Translations under genes and position numbers: made by a program
Source: Rhizobium sp. Root1220
GTDB taxonomy: Bacteria; Pseudomonadota; Alphaproteobacteria; Rhizobiales; Rhizobiaceae
DNA: 64,000 bases
Assembly (NCBI RefSeq): GCF_001426265.1
Contig: NZ_LMDG01000001.1
Span: forward strand, 316,450 to 380,449
Reading direction: 5' to 3'
The notes under the pieces: generated by a model
What the model was told of the DNA's origin: nothing
The model's database searches: none
What the model saw: the letters and a program-made list of their open reading frames with translations, nothing else
Shown here: positions 16,818 to 26,288 of the stretch, piece after piece
Numbering within the stretch: position 1 is the stretch's first letter
Layout: every line of letters begins with the position of its first letter

Positions 16818-18047
16818 TTAACCGTGCGCCTGCATCGAGGAGATTTCCTCCCCCGCGGTCTCGGCGCTTTCCGGCTTCAGCCTGGCAAAAACCGCATTGA
16901 AGCCGGCCGCAATCTTTTGCGGTTCGTAACGTCTCGCCGCTTCAAGCGCGGCATGCGACAACGCCGGGATTTTCTCCGGTGCGGCAGCCATATCCGCAAT
17001 CAGTGCGGCAAGGGCGACCTCATCGCCGGGATCGAACAGGTATCCGTCGGTTCCGGGTTCGATCGATTCCGGTATTCCGCCCGAACGTGCGCCGATGACC
17101 GGCACGCCCTGCGCAAACGCCTCGATGACGACGCGGCCGAACGGCTCGCGGAACAGGGACGGTACCACCAGAACGTCGATGTGTGGAAAGAATTCCTCCG
17201 GCTTCGTCCAACCGAGAAACCGGGTGTTCTCCTTGGGAAACTTCTGCGGCAGCGATTTGGAATAGTCGCTCTTGGCGTGCCCCGCGATGACGAAGCCGAC
17301 ATTGGAATTGTTGACCAGCCGATGTGCGGCAAGCGCCAGCGTATCGAGACCTTTTACTGGATCGTGGACGCCGATGAAGCCGAAGCGCATCTGCCCTGAT
17401 GGCGGCGATCGAGGTTCCCGACGCGCACTAGCCGGAACAGCACCCGGCACCTTGTGGCTGCTCGCATTCGGAAAATAGCCATGCTCGAGATGACGACTGA
17501 TGATGAAATCTGTCTCGCCGATCACCGCATCGACGTAGCGCGAGAGGAGCTTCTTGCCGTAGGATGACGTCTGGCACGACGAACAGGCGCGAACGCAATT
17601 GTCGTTGCCACGCCGCATGCTGGCCTTCCAGCAGATCAAAAACGCGCTGCGCAGGATGTGGCAGACCGGAACGCTACAGCTTCGGGCAGCGGCCCATGTC
17701 GCGACGTTGATGTTCTCGATGCTGTCGGTAAGCACGATGTCCGGCTTGAAGCGGCGGATTTCGCGACGCATGATGACGAACGCCCGCGGATTGAAATTCT
17801 CCAGCGCATGCCAGAGAAACTTCTTCCAGGCCGGCCGCGGCAAGCGGTAGTTCCAGTCGATATTGAGGCTCGGCAGACGGCGGACGGGAACCCCGTCGTA
17901 GATTTCACGCTTGTCTTCGCCGGAGACGTTGATCACTTCGAGGTCGTGCCCGTCCGCCAGCAGCAGCTTGGCCACCATCATCGCCGAAATCGGGCCGCCA
18001 CCATCGATGAAAGGCGGAAAGGCCGCGCACGCCATCAGAATACGCAT
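16818..18047 (-). CDS. Glycosyltransferase family 4 protein with a cysteine cluster
   Basis: A 409-residue GT-B fold glycosyltransferase. The N-terminal domain starts MRILMACAAFPPFIDGGGP; the C-terminal GT4 domain has GFIGVHDPVKGLDTL, VVPSLFREPFGRVVIEAFAQGVPVIG with the EPFG...E signature that binds the sugar nucleotide, and GGIPESIEPGTDGYLF. Around residues 150-170 lies a cysteine-rich insert, NDNCVRACSSCQTSS (C-x3-C-x2-C, plus further cysteines upstream), seen in a subset of GT4 enzymes and perhaps binding metal. ATG 18047 is preferred over an upstream start at 18062. It stands alone, so the glycan it builds is unknown. Confidence 0.88.
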   Translation of the reverse strand: MRILMACAAFPPFIDGGGPISAMMVAKLLLADGHDLEVINVSGEDKREIYDGVPVRRLPSLNIDWNYRLPRPAWKKFLWHALENFNPRAFVIMRREIRRFKPDIVLTDSIENINVATWAAARSCSVPVCHILRSAFLICWKASMRRGNDNCVRACSSCQTSSYGKKLLSRYVDAVIGETDFIISRHLEHGYFPNASSHKVPGAVPASARREPRSPPSGQMRFGFIGVHDPVKGLDTLALAAHRLVNNSNVGFVIAGHAKSDYSKSLPQKFPKENTRFLGWTKPEEFFPHIDVLVVPSLFREPFGRVVIEAFAQGVPVIGARSGGIPESIEPGTDGYLFDPGDEVALAALIADMAAAPEKIPALSHAALEAARRYEPQKIAAGFNAVFARLKPESAETAGEEISSMQAHG

Positions 18048-18179
18048 GATAGGCCCCAGCACGCCGACCGTGGCACGATTGCATGTTCCTCTTTTGTTCT
18101 TGATTTCCGCTCATCACTTGCTACCATCCGCTCAGTCGCACGCGAACAAGAGGCGGTGCCGATACTCCGGTAAATGGTC

Positions 18180-18502
18180 ATGCACGAACAGAACACGCAA
18201 TCGTCCTTCGACTTCGCTTTGCCCAAGATGACACCGCAATCGTCAAGATTTGGCAAAGAGAACCTGTTTTTTGCGATCCTGCCGGACCGGCAGGCGCTGG
18301 GCGAATGTCTGGATCTACAGAAAGTGCTGCAGCGGGCGCACTTTCCCGTCAGTTCACCACGCCCGCGCGACTTCCTGCACTCCCAGGATTGTGATCGAAC
18401 CCGGTGATAGTGCCAGCGCGAGAATTCGTCCTCATTCACAATCGCCCGGGCGAACGCGAATACGACTATGTCGCTCGATGGCCTTTGCAAGCGCGGGGAT
18501 AA
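18180..18502 (+). pseudogene. Remnant of a 2'-5' RNA ligase (LigT/ThpR-type) gene with internal deletion
   Basis: The 5' part (ATG 18180 to the TGA at 18405) encodes SSRFGKENLFFAILPD and SSPRPRDFLH, the typical start of a rhizobial 2'-5' RNA ligase/cyclic phosphodiesterase. The normal continuation after RPRDFLH (HVSL-type catalytic motif) is lost. In another frame, from about 18398 to the TAA at 18500-18502, the sequence reads AREFVLIHNRPGEREY followed by VARWPLQARG, the family's usual C-terminus. Both ends are thus present but about 100 central codons are gone, and the frames differ. The junction is near 18380-18412. The family normally has about 180-190 residues. This is a decayed gene, not a short functional one. 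Confidence 0.72.
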
Positions 18503-18567
18503 CGACTTGCCTATGCCGGCGGAAGTCGCTTAAAGCTCCTGCTACGACATGAAAACGGGGCAGGAAC

Positions 18568-19626
18568 GTGAACATTTCCGAGATCATCATTCCGGGCGAT
18601 ACGGCCGGCATCGAGTGGCGGCTTCCGGTTTTTCGCTTCAAGGGCAATGATCCGGCAGCGCCGGCGGTTTACATCCAGGCCGCCCTCCACGCCAACGAAC
18701 TGCCCGGTACCGCGCTTGCACACTTTCTCTGCGAGAGGCTTCGGCAGGCAGAGAGCGAGGGGAAGATCAGGGGCGACATCACGCTTGTGCCGCAGGCCAA
18801 TCCGATCGGCACCGCACAGTGGCATTTCGGCGATCTACAGGGCCGGTTCGAGCTGGGCTCACGGATCAACTTCAATCGCGAGTTCCCGTTGATATCCATC
18901 AGAGATCGCGACAGCCTGATCGAAGATCTGGACCGGGCGACGGCCGTCAACAAACTCAAGCGGCAACTGCTGCACATGGCCCTTGCTGCCGACCTTGTGA
19001 TCGACCTGCATTGCGATGACGAGGCCCTGCAGTATGCTTACATCGACGATGCATTCTGGCCAGAGGCACAGGATCTTGCAGCCGCACTCGACATGGAGGC
19101 GGTGCTGCTGTCGGATGGCGAAAGCTCGGCCTTCGAGGAGGCGGTCGGCTTTGCCTGGAAGCATGAGGACCCCGGCGTGAAGAAATCGCGGCTGCCGGGC
19201 AAGCTTTCGGTGACCGTGGAGCTTCGCGGCGAACGCGACGTCTATCCGGAGATGGCGAAAAAGGATGCTGACGGACTGTGGCGGTTCCTGGCCAACAGAG
19301 GTGTCGTCGTTGCGCCGGTGGCGCTCTCGCCATTTTCCGGCCCCGCCGTCCCGCTCGACAACATCGAGATGATCCGCGCACCCGCCGCCGGCACCGTACT
19401 CTTTCACCGAAACATCGGCGAGACAGTTGCCGAGGGCGACGTGCTGGCAACACTGATCACACGGCCCGGCAGGGCGGACGGCATCATCGACGTGCGCGCT
19501 CCGCAGGCCGGCCTGATCGTGACGCGGGTTTCTGACCGGTTCGTGCGCCGTCGCGGCGACCTGATGAAGATCGCCTGCGAGAACCCGAGCCAGGCAACCC
19601 GAAAGGCCGGAACGCTGGAGGATTGA
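18568..19626 (+). CDS. Succinylglutamate desuccinylase/aspartoacylase-family zinc hydrolase
   Basis: A 352-residue M14-like metallohydrolase. The zinc-binding HxxE is in AALHANELPGTA near residue 40, and the third ligand in VIDLHCDDE near residue 147. The Asn-Arg pair for carboxylate binding is in INFNREFP. The C-terminal 90 residues form a small beta-barrel resembling a lipoyl/biotinyl-like fold (PAAGTVLFHRNIGETVAEGDVLATL), which this family often carries. The start is GTG 18568 behind GGAAC. The stop is followed after two bases by an ArsC-like gene. Members deacylate N-acyl amino acids; the exact substrate is unknown. Confidence 0.88.
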   Translation: MNISEIIIPGDTAGIEWRLPVFRFKGNDPAAPAVYIQAALHANELPGTALAHFLCERLRQAESEGKIRGDITLVPQANPIGTAQWHFGDLQGRFELGSRINFNREFPLISIRDRDSLIEDLDRATAVNKLKRQLLHMALAADLVIDLHCDDEALQYAYIDDAFWPEAQDLAAALDMEAVLLSDGESSAFEEAVGFAWKHEDPGVKKSRLPGKLSVTVELRGERDVYPEMAKKDADGLWRFLANRGVVVAPVALSPFSGPAVPLDNIEMIRAPAAGTVLFHRNIGETVAEGDVLATLITRPGRADGIIDVRAPQAGLIVTRVSDRFVRRRGDLMKIACENPSQATRKAGTLED

Positions 19627-19628
19627 GA

Positions 19629-19979
19629 ATGCCCATCACCATATACGGCATCAAGAACTGCGACACGATGAAGAAGGCGCGAGCCTGGCTGGAAGAACAC
19701 GATGTCGCCTACGACTTTCACGACTACAAGGCGGTCGGAATCGATCGCCGGCAGCTGGAGGCATGGACGAAGGAGGCCGGTTGGGAAACGGTGCTCAATC
19801 GCTCCGGAACAACGTTCCGCAAGCTTCCCGATGCAGATCGGGAAAACCTCGATGCGGCCAAGGCAATCGCCCTTATGCTGAACCAGCCGTCGATGATCAA
19901 GCGACCAGTGATCGAGGCGGACGGCAAGCTGTTGATCGGCTTCAAGCCGGAGATATACGCGGACTTCTTCAGGGCCTGA
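19629..19979 (+). CDS. ArsC/Spx-family reductase (YffB-like)
   Basis: A 116-residue thioredoxin-fold protein. The redox motif is YGIKNCDTMKKARAWL near residue 10, with a single active cysteine (C-D-T-M), as in YffB rather than in true two-cysteine arsenate reductases. The C-terminal MIKRPVIEADGKLLIGF is the family's cis-proline region. Function is uncertain; glutathione-dependent reduction is the usual suggestion. No arsenic-resistance gene is nearby. ATG 19629 starts two bases after the upstream stop, so the pair is an operon, and ybaK follows three bases later. Confidence 0.88.
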   Translation: MPITIYGIKNCDTMKKARAWLEEHDVAYDFHDYKAVGIDRRQLEAWTKEAGWETVLNRSGTTFRKLPDADRENLDAAKAIALMLNQPSMIKRPVIEADGKLLIGFKPEIYADFFRA

Positions 19980-19982
19980 CCG

Positions 19983-20456
19983 ATGTCCAAGACCACACGC
20001 GCCACCCAGGTTCTAGCCAAGGCCGGCATCGCCTTCAGTGTCCATACCTACGACTACGATCCGAACGCCGAGCGCGTGGGATTGCAGGCTGCCGAGGCGC
20101 TGGGCGAGGAACCGCACCGCGTCCTGAAGACGCTGATGGCCGAGGTGGACGGCAAGGCGGTGTGCGTCGTGATCCCTTCGGACCGCGAGGTCAGCATGAA
20201 GAAGCTGGCGAGCGCCTTTGGCGGCAAATCCGCAAACATGATGAAGCCGGCAGATGCGGAACGGCTGACCGGCTACCATGTCGGCGGCATCAGCCCGTTC
20301 GGCCAGAAGAAGCTCGTGCCGTCAGCAATCGAAGAGGCAGCCCTTGCCGAGACGCAGGTCTATATCAACGGTGGCCAGCGCGGATTGCAGGTACGGCTTG
20401 ATCCGAAGGATGCCATGAGCGCGCTCAAGGCCAAAGCCGCGCCGCTGATTGCCTGA
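19983..20456 (+). CDS. ybaK: Cys-tRNA(Pro)/Cys-tRNA(Cys) deacylase YbaK
   Basis: A 157-residue trans-editing enzyme that hydrolyses Cys-tRNA(Pro) formed by error by prolyl-tRNA synthetase. Family blocks are AERVGLQAAEALG, VLKTLMAEVDGKAVCVVIPSDREVSMKKLA with the catalytic lysine region, and HVGGISPFGQKK, whose GGxxPxG loop is the YbaK/INS signature. It is the third gene in a tight run with the zinc hydrolase and the ArsC-like reductase. It overlaps no neighbour and has normal length. Confidence 0.93.
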   Translation: MSKTTRATQVLAKAGIAFSVHTYDYDPNAERVGLQAAEALGEEPHRVLKTLMAEVDGKAVCVVIPSDREVSMKKLASAFGGKSANMMKPADAERLTGYHVGGISPFGQKKLVPSAIEEAALAETQVYINGGQRGLQVRLDPKDAMSALKAKAAPLIA

Positions 20457-20578
20457 ATTGGAACGAACCGCGCCGGCAGTGCCGCGAGCGAATATGCATC
20501 GCATCGCCGAGCTTCATTTTCGCCGCAAAGGCGGCTAAGGCTAGCGCCCTGTGCGTTCGTTTCGGAAGGTGATCGACC

Positions 20579-21832
20579 ATGAACTTCATGTCCCAAAGCC
20601 AGGACTCCGTAGATCCCGTCAAACTCGAGAAGCTTGCGGAGGTGGCCATCAAGGTCGGCCTGCAACTGCAGAGCGGCCAGGATCTCGTCGTCACCGCACC
20701 GGTCGTGGCATTGCCGCTTGTCCGGCTGATCACGAAGCATGCCTATGCGGCGGGCGCAGGCATCGTCACCGCCTTCTATTCGGACGAGGCATCGACGCTT
20801 GCCCGCTACCAGTATGGACGCGACGAGAGTTTCGATCGGGCTTCGGACTGGCTCTATGAAGGCATGGCAAAGGCCTACGCCAACGGCGCGGCGCGCCTGG
20901 CCGTCGCCGGCGACAATCCAATGCTGCTGTCGGAACAGGACCCCGCAAAGGTTGGCCGTGCCAACCGCGCGAACTCCGCCGCCTACAAGCCGGCGCTGGA
21001 GAAAATCTCCAACTTCGACATCAACTGGAACATTGTTTCCTACCCGAATCCCGCCTGGGCGAAACTGGTGTTCCCGAACGACCCCGAGCCGATTGCGGTC
21101 GCCAAGCTCGCGAAGGCGATCTTCGCGGCATCGCGGGTCGATGTGGACGATCCGGTTGCGGCGTGGGCAGACCACAACGCCAATCTGCGCTCGCGTTCCG
21201 CGTGGCTGAACGGCGAGCGGTTTGCGTCGCTGCACTTCACTGGGCCAGGGACCGATCTGACGGTCGGCCTTGCTGACGGCCACGAATGGCAGGGCGGCGC
21301 TTCGACCGCCAAGAACGGCGTTACCTGCAACCCGAACATACCGACGGAAGAGGTCTTCACGACGCCGCATGCATGGCGCGTCGAAGGTCATGTGTCGAGC
21401 ACCAAGCCGCTCTCGCATCAGGGAACCCTGATCGACAACATCCAGGTTCGCTTCGAAGCCGGCCGGATCGTCGAGGCGAAGGCGTCGCGCGGCGAGAAAG
21501 TGCTGAACAAGGTGCTGGATACGGACGACGGCGCACGCCGGCTTGGCGAGGTGGCGCTGGTTCCGCATTCCTCTCCGATCTCGGCCAGCGGCATCCTGTT
21601 CTACAACACCCTCTTCGACGAGAACGCCTCCTGCCACATCGCGCTCGGCCAGTGCTATTCGAAATGCTTCCTCGATGGCGCGAACCTGAGCCAGGAACAG
21701 ATCCAGGCACAGGGCGGCAATTCCAGCCTGATCCATATCGACTGGATGATCGGCTCCGGCAAGATCGACATCGATGGCATCACGCCGGATGGCGCACGCG
21801 TTCCGGTGATGCGTCAGGGCGAGTGGGCCTGA
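20579..21832 (+). CDS. M29-family aminopeptidase
   Basis: A 417-residue cytosolic metallo-aminopeptidase of the AmpS/AmpT/PepS type. The metal ligands are spread over NIPTEEVFTTPHAWRVEG (two glutamates/His), LGEVALVPHSSPIS and SCHIALGQCY, followed by HIDWMIGSGKIDIDG with the HxD motif; all are in register with M29. GGAAGG nine bases upstream favours ATG 20579 over an internal ATG three codons later. Substrate preference cannot be told from sequence. It is convergent with xseA. Confidence 0.93.
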   Translation: MNFMSQSQDSVDPVKLEKLAEVAIKVGLQLQSGQDLVVTAPVVALPLVRLITKHAYAAGAGIVTAFYSDEASTLARYQYGRDESFDRASDWLYEGMAKAYANGAARLAVAGDNPMLLSEQDPAKVGRANRANSAAYKPALEKISNFDINWNIVSYPNPAWAKLVFPNDPEPIAVAKLAKAIFAASRVDVDDPVAAWADHNANLRSRSAWLNGERFASLHFTGPGTDLTVGLADGHEWQGGASTAKNGVTCNPNIPTEEVFTTPHAWRVEGHVSSTKPLSHQGTLIDNIQVRFEAGRIVEAKASRGEKVLNKVLDTDDGARRLGEVALVPHSSPISASGILFYNTLFDENASCHIALGQCYSKCFLDGANLSQEQIQAQGGNSSLIHIDWMIGSGKIDIDGITPDGARVPVMRQGEWA

Positions 21833-21851
21833 CGCATCATGGTCCACTAAG

Positions 21852-23438
21852 CTAGAACAGGCTGCCCTGCTTCGGAGGGCTGCCCGGCTCGGAGGGCTTC
21901 GATGCCCGCTTCCTGCCGGCCGGCGGTCCGCCGCCGTCCGTTGTCACGGCACCGACCTCGCCGTCGGCGAACTGGATCGAGATGCCCATGCCGGATGATA
22001 GCATCGCCGCCTGCGACACCGGCCGGTGCTCATCGTCCCGGATGACGGCGTAGCCACGCTTCAATACGTTCATGTAGGACAGCGACTGCAGCACGCGGTC
22101 CTGGGCCACCAGTTCGCCGCGGGCGCGTGCCAGCTTGTGTCTGACGGCGGTATCGGCGTGGCGCGAGAGATTGCCAAGATGATCGCGCATGCGGGCGGTC
22201 TGTGACTTCAGGCGGGCTGGCAGCGAGCCGAAGACGGCATCGGCGCGACCAACCCGTGACTTCGACCGATCGATCAGCCGCTCGATGGTCCGCTCCGCCC
22301 GGCCAATGCGCTCGGCCAGCATTTGGCGGCGTTCGCCAATGCGGTTTGAGAGGACATCGGGGCGCAAATGCGCCGCCGTTCGCTCGAAACTGCGGCGCTT
22401 GTTGATGGTGTTGAGCTCCAGCCCGCGGCCGAGACCTGCAGCCGCCTCATCGAACCGGCGCCGCGGCAAAGCGAGGAGCTGATCCAGCGACGGAAGGGCG
22501 CGCATCAAGGCCCGCACGGACTGGCGGTGGTGATCCATGCGCCGGTTCATGCAACCCTGCAGCCGTGCTGTCAGGCCCGCCGTCTGCGCCTCAAGCTCCG
22601 CCTTGACCGGGACCGCCATCTCGGCCGCGCCGGTCGGCGTCGGAGCGCGCACATCGGCGGCATAGTCGATCAGCGTCCAATCGGTTTCGTGGCCGACGGC
22701 GGAAATCAACGGGATCTGGCTGTCGGCAGCAGCGCGCACAACCGCCTCGTCGTTGAAACTCCAGAGATCCTCCAGGCTGCCGCCGCCGCGTGCAACAATT
22801 AGCACATCGGGACGCGGCATCTGGCCGTCCGGGGCGAAGCTGTTGAAGCCGCGAATGGCACTGGCAACCTCCTCGCCAGAGCCCTCACCCTGCACCTTCA
22901 CCGGCCAGACGATCACATGGACAGGGAAGCGATCGGAGATACGATGAAGAATATCCCGGATGACCGCACCCGTCGGCGAGGTGACCACACCGATGACCTT
23001 GGGCATAAAGGGCAGCCGCCGCTTGCGGGCCGCGTCAAACAGGCCCTCGGCACCAAGCCTGCGCTTGCGTTCCTCGATCAAGGCCATCAACGCGCCAGCC
23101 CCTGCCGGCTCCAGCGTCTCGATGACGATCTGATACTTCGACGAGCCGGGGAATGTCGTCACCTTGCCGGTGGCAATCACTTCCATCCCCTCTTCGGGGC
23201 GGAACTTCAGCTTGGAAAACGTGCCTTTCCAGATGACGGCGTCGATGCGTGCGCGGTCGTCCTTCAGGGCGAAATAGGCGTGACCCGACGAATGCGGGCC
23301 GCGGTAGCCGGAAATCTCGCCCCGAACACGAACCTGATCGAAAGCCGTCTCGACCGTGCGTTTGATCGAACCGGAAAGCTCAGAAACCGAATACTCGGTG
23401 AGATTGCTCGGCGAATCATTCTCGAAGACGTTGCTCAT
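21852..23438 (-). CDS. xseA: Exodeoxyribonuclease VII large subunit
   Basis: A 528-residue subunit of the single-strand-specific exonuclease VII. Residues 10-110 form the OB-fold ([35 protein letters not shown]). The catalytic domain has [67 protein letters not shown], all signature blocks. The coiled-coil region follows (about residues 280-430), and an unusual basic tail rich in Pro/Gly/Lys ends the protein. The small subunit gene xseB is not in this window. It is convergent with the aminopeptidase gene. Confidence 0.96.
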   Translation of the reverse strand: MSNVFENDSPSNLTEYSVSELSGSIKRTVETAFDQVRVRGEISGYRGPHSSGHAYFALKDDRARIDAVIWKGTFSKLKFRPEEGMEVIATGKVTTFPGSSKYQIVIETLEPAGAGALMALIEERKRRLGAEGLFDAARKRRLPFMPKVIGVVTSPTGAVIRDILHRISDRFPVHVIVWPVKVQGEGSGEEVASAIRGFNSFAPDGQMPRPDVLIVARGGGSLEDLWSFNDEAVVRAAADSQIPLISAVGHETDWTLIDYAADVRAPTPTGAAEMAVPVKAELEAQTAGLTARLQGCMNRRMDHHRQSVRALMRALPSLDQLLALPRRRFDEAAAGLGRGLELNTINKRRSFERTAAHLRPDVLSNRIGERRQMLAERIGRAERTIERLIDRSKSRVGRADAVFGSLPARLKSQTARMRDHLGNLSRHADTAVRHKLARARGELVAQDRVLQSLSYMNVLKRGYAVIRDDEHRPVSQAAMLSSGMGISIQFADGEVGAVTTDGGGPPAGRKRASKPSEPGSPPKQGSLF

Positions 23439-23659
23439 GCCCTTGTTCTATCCGAAGACCGGCAAAAGATCAGCCCTCGGTACGGGGACGATTTTTCTCG
23501 GATCGCGAAAGCCTCGCCAAGTCTTTCGGCGTTTTCTCCAAATCTTATCCTTGGCTTACCGAGCAGCCGCAAACGTGGGCCTCCGATTTGCCTGCACATC
23601 GTTTTCCCCGGCAATCTCCACACCAGCATGATTGCGCAACCGACAAAAGGAGAGTCCCC

Positions 23660-23923
23660 ATGTCTGACCGCTTCGCCTCCCACGCCCCTTCGCTGACCGG
23701 CCCTGCCAGTGCCGGGTTCGTCATCGTCCCCGATGACGGCCTGGGTATTTCCGAAATCACAAGAGCGCTCTATATCGGAATCGGAGGAGATTTGACGGTT
23801 GAGATGGCGTCAGGCCAGATCCTGACCTTCGCCTCCGTGCAAGACGGCTCGCTTCTGCCTTTGAGAGTTTCGCGTGTGCTCACCTCGGGAACAACCGCGG
23901 AAAACATCATCGGCCTTATTTAG
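23660..23923 (+). CDS. Spike-base protein, RCAP_rcc01079-like (gene-transfer-agent family)
   Basis: An 87-residue protein behind a strong AAGGAGAG site. The pattern DRFASHAPSLTGPAS, ITRALYIGIGGDLTVEMASG, TFASVQDGSLLPLRVSRV, SGTTAENIIGLI closely follows the small head-spike base protein family first named for Rhodobacter capsulatus rcc01079, part of the gene transfer agent particle. Here it stands alone between xseA and a small membrane protein; no capsid, tail or spike-fibre gene is near. It could be a trans-acting piece of a GTA encoded elsewhere, or a domesticated phage gene. The family call rests on pattern recognition, without a database search. Confidence 0.7.
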   Translation: MSDRFASHAPSLTGPASAGFVIVPDDGLGISEITRALYIGIGGDLTVEMASGQILTFASVQDGSLLPLRVSRVLTSGTTAENIIGLI

Positions 23924-24049
23924 AGCCAAATGTTCCAATGAGTTGGCAGGCGTGCCGATCTGGCGCACTGTGGAAACCGAGGATAGCAAGCGCAATTAAT
24001 TGTTCGGCAAGGTCGGTCCGCCTATAGTGAGGTAATCAGGAGAGTCTGG

Positions 24050-24286
24050 ATGATCGCTCTAACGGCCACAATGATTGGATTTGCCACGGCACCGATGCGT
24101 TCCGTTTTTGCGATGGTGTTGGTCGGCTTCCTGATGTGCGTGGCCTATGGCTGCGCGGCGTTCGTTTCGACGACATCGATCCTCGACCTGGCGACTGCAA
24201 TCGTATGCTACGACGGTGGCCTGCTTCTCTGCCTGATTGGACTGCATGCCATTGAACGCGTCAGAAGCCCTACCCGTCTCGCCTAA
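24050..24286 (+). CDS. Small two-helix membrane protein, unknown function
   Basis: A 78-residue protein with two hydrophobic segments (about residues 17-40 and 44-66) joined by a short loop, and a basic C-terminus (RVRSPTRLA). CAGGAGAG eight bases upstream makes translation credible. I do not recognise a family; small exopolysaccharide-repressor-like proteins of rhizobia have a similar shape, but no shared motif is seen. It is convergent with the GT-C gene, three bases apart. Confidence 0.6.
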   Translation: MIALTATMIGFATAPMRSVFAMVLVGFLMCVAYGCAAFVSTTSILDLATAIVCYDGGLLLCLIGLHAIERVRSPTRLA

Positions 24287-24289
24287 ACG

Positions 24290-26131
24290 TCAAGGACCGC
24301 CCCGCACGTAGCGGAAGAACTGGACCGGCGATCCCTCCTGCCTGGGCAATGGCTGCAGATAGGCAGGGACAATCCCCTTTTTCAATTGCGCATAGAGACC
24401 GTCCGGCTTGATCTTTGCGATCTCCAGGGTCTGCGGAAACTCCGCGCAGAAGGCCAGCACCGTGACGCCCGCACCCCGCAGGAATGCCTCGGCATCGGTT
24501 GGCGTCGCCAAGCCGATATGCATCTCTGTGAGCATGCCACCCTGATTGCGGTGGTAGGGAGCGGCGAGGATGCGGTGTTTGGTAAAGCGCAGGATCGAAA
24601 CACCCAGATCGGACGGGGCGGCCACAAGGCCGGGCGGCAGATCCTGCAGCGGGTTAACCGTCTCGGGTGAGACACAGGTGAGCTTATCCTTGGCCGATGC
24701 CGTCTCTTCCGCCAGGGCGTTGATCCGGGTGTCGAGAAGACTGCCGACCAACCCCCAAACGGCAGCAACGCTCAGGAGAACGCTCAGGATGTAGCTGAGC
24801 GCCGCGGCGCCGCTTTCACGTTCCGCATTGGAGATCCGGCGCATGTCGATGATCAGCAATGTCAGCGGAAAAACGGCCAGCATGTTGGAAAATGAGGAAC
24901 CGCGCACCTGGATTGCCGCTATCGTCCAGCTGATGGTGAGCAGACACAGCAGGATGAGGTGGATGCGAACGCGGTCGCGGTAGGCGATGCGGAAGACGCA
25001 GACCGCGATGGCAAACACACCCGTCGCATAGAAGAAACCGAGTGTATAGGGGTCCTGACGACCGGCTGCGAAGATCGACTGCGCCTCCTGGACGTTGTTC
25101 AGCCACAGCTGCACCAGCATCGGGTCGAGATCGGCCAACGGGTTCCGCAGGCAATGCGGGGCGATGATCACGGCCGCAGCGAACACCGCTGCGCCAACGC
25201 CAGCCAGGACGCCGAACCGGATGGGGCGGCTGGCGCGGCTGGCAAAGGCGGCAGCGAAGAGCAGCAGACCGCCGCCAATCGCCGCCAGGCTGTAGTAACC
25301 GAGCGAGAGATTGTCGCAGGTGACGGAAAAATAGAGACGCGGCGGCACGGTGCCGAAGAAGAAAAGGCTGATTGACAGCGCCAACGACAGACCGAAGGCC
25401 TTGGCGGCGGGCGCGAAGGCCGGACCATCCCAGGCCCACGACATGGAAACGATCAAGCAGACCCCGGCTACGAAAGGCGTGGTCTCGGCACCTATCGCAA
25501 TGGCAAGTGCAGCGCAAAGGCCGGCTATCGCATAGCTCCGCGGTCGATGGTTCTCGTCCAGCAGCATGGCGACCATGATCGCGGCAACGGCGAACTGGAC
25601 GTTGTGATGATCGATGGAGCCGGGTAGAAAACGGTTGCTCGTCACCAGCAGGAAAGCCGTCAGACCGAGCGCGATGTGCATGGCGAGCACGCCGCCGATC
25701 CTCCGGCCGGCAAGGCCCGTGCCCCAGAGACTGAGGACGATGAGGGAAAGCGGCCAGACAAGCAGCGCAGCGGCCTCGGCCCGCTCCTGCGGTAGGAAAA
25801 GCCCGAACAGCTTGATCAGGGTGGCGATCGGCAGATCGATCAGTCGGGACCAGTGCATCAGCGTGCCGCTGCCGAGCCCCATGCGGTATTGCATGAGATC
25901 GAACCATCCCTGTCCATGGAGAAAATCGCGAACCTCGACAAGTCGCATGCCATCGTCGTTGTCGGCGCCGACATAGTCTTTCGCATCCGGCAGCCTGAGC
26001 GCGATGATCGCCACTATCAGCAGCGCACTGTAGACAAGGACGGACGGCCAGAGCCTGGACATCGCCGCGCGCATCTTCCCGATCGAGAAGGTCGACGTTG
26101 AATTGCCGGTTGCCGAGGCAGCATGCGTCAT
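24290..26131 (-). CDS. GT-C-fold membrane glycosyltransferase, STT3/PglB-like topology
   Basis: A 613-residue polytopic protein with about twelve membrane segments. In the first periplasmic loop it has GADNDDGMRLVEVRDFL (residues about 56-72), an acidic metal-site motif of GT-C enzymes. It continues with LMHWSRLIDLP and, near residue 175, PGSIDHHNVQF. The HW and DHH motifs in this order resemble oligosaccharyltransferases of the STT3/PglB group, but the C-terminal WWDYG motif is not seen. It therefore probably transfers sugar from a polyprenyl carrier to some acceptor. The neighbouring divergent genes encode a GtrB-like polyprenyl-phosphate glycosyltransferase and a GtrA-like protein, which would make and flip such a donor. 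Acceptor unknown. Confidence 0.7.
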   Translation of the reverse strand: MTHAASATGNSTSTFSIGKMRAAMSRLWPSVLVYSALLIVAIIALRLPDAKDYVGADNDDGMRLVEVRDFLHGQGWFDLMQYRMGLGSGTLMHWSRLIDLPIATLIKLFGLFLPQERAEAAALLVWPLSLIVLSLWGTGLAGRRIGGVLAMHIALGLTAFLLVTSNRFLPGSIDHHNVQFAVAAIMVAMLLDENHRPRSYAIAGLCAALAIAIGAETTPFVAGVCLIVSMSWAWDGPAFAPAAKAFGLSLALSISLFFFGTVPPRLYFSVTCDNLSLGYYSLAAIGGGLLLFAAAFASRASRPIRFGVLAGVGAAVFAAAVIIAPHCLRNPLADLDPMLVQLWLNNVQEAQSIFAAGRQDPYTLGFFYATGVFAIAVCVFRIAYRDRVRIHLILLCLLTISWTIAAIQVRGSSFSNMLAVFPLTLLIIDMRRISNAERESGAAALSYILSVLLSVAAVWGLVGSLLDTRINALAEETASAKDKLTCVSPETVNPLQDLPPGLVAAPSDLGVSILRFTKHRILAAPYHRNQGGMLTEMHIGLATPTDAEAFLRGAGVTVLAFCAEFPQTLEIAKIKPDGLYAQLKKGIVPAYLQPLPRQEGSPVQFFRYVRGGP

Positions 26132-26288
26132 GAAGCGGATATCACCCTTGAGAGCGGCAAGATCTTACGGCTGCCGTGTCAAGAAACGGTAAAGTTCAGC
26201 CGATCGGCGAATGCTTCCTGCTCATAGCTAGTTGTTAACGGCGCGCGGCTAGACTCGCGCGAAACTCTTCCTTGTCACGGGTGTGATC

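Noticed and set aside
18035..18490. A 151-codon leftward frame across the GT4 leader
   Set aside because: It overlaps the remnant of the 2'-5' RNA ligase gene, whose two ends are clearly recognisable on the other strand.
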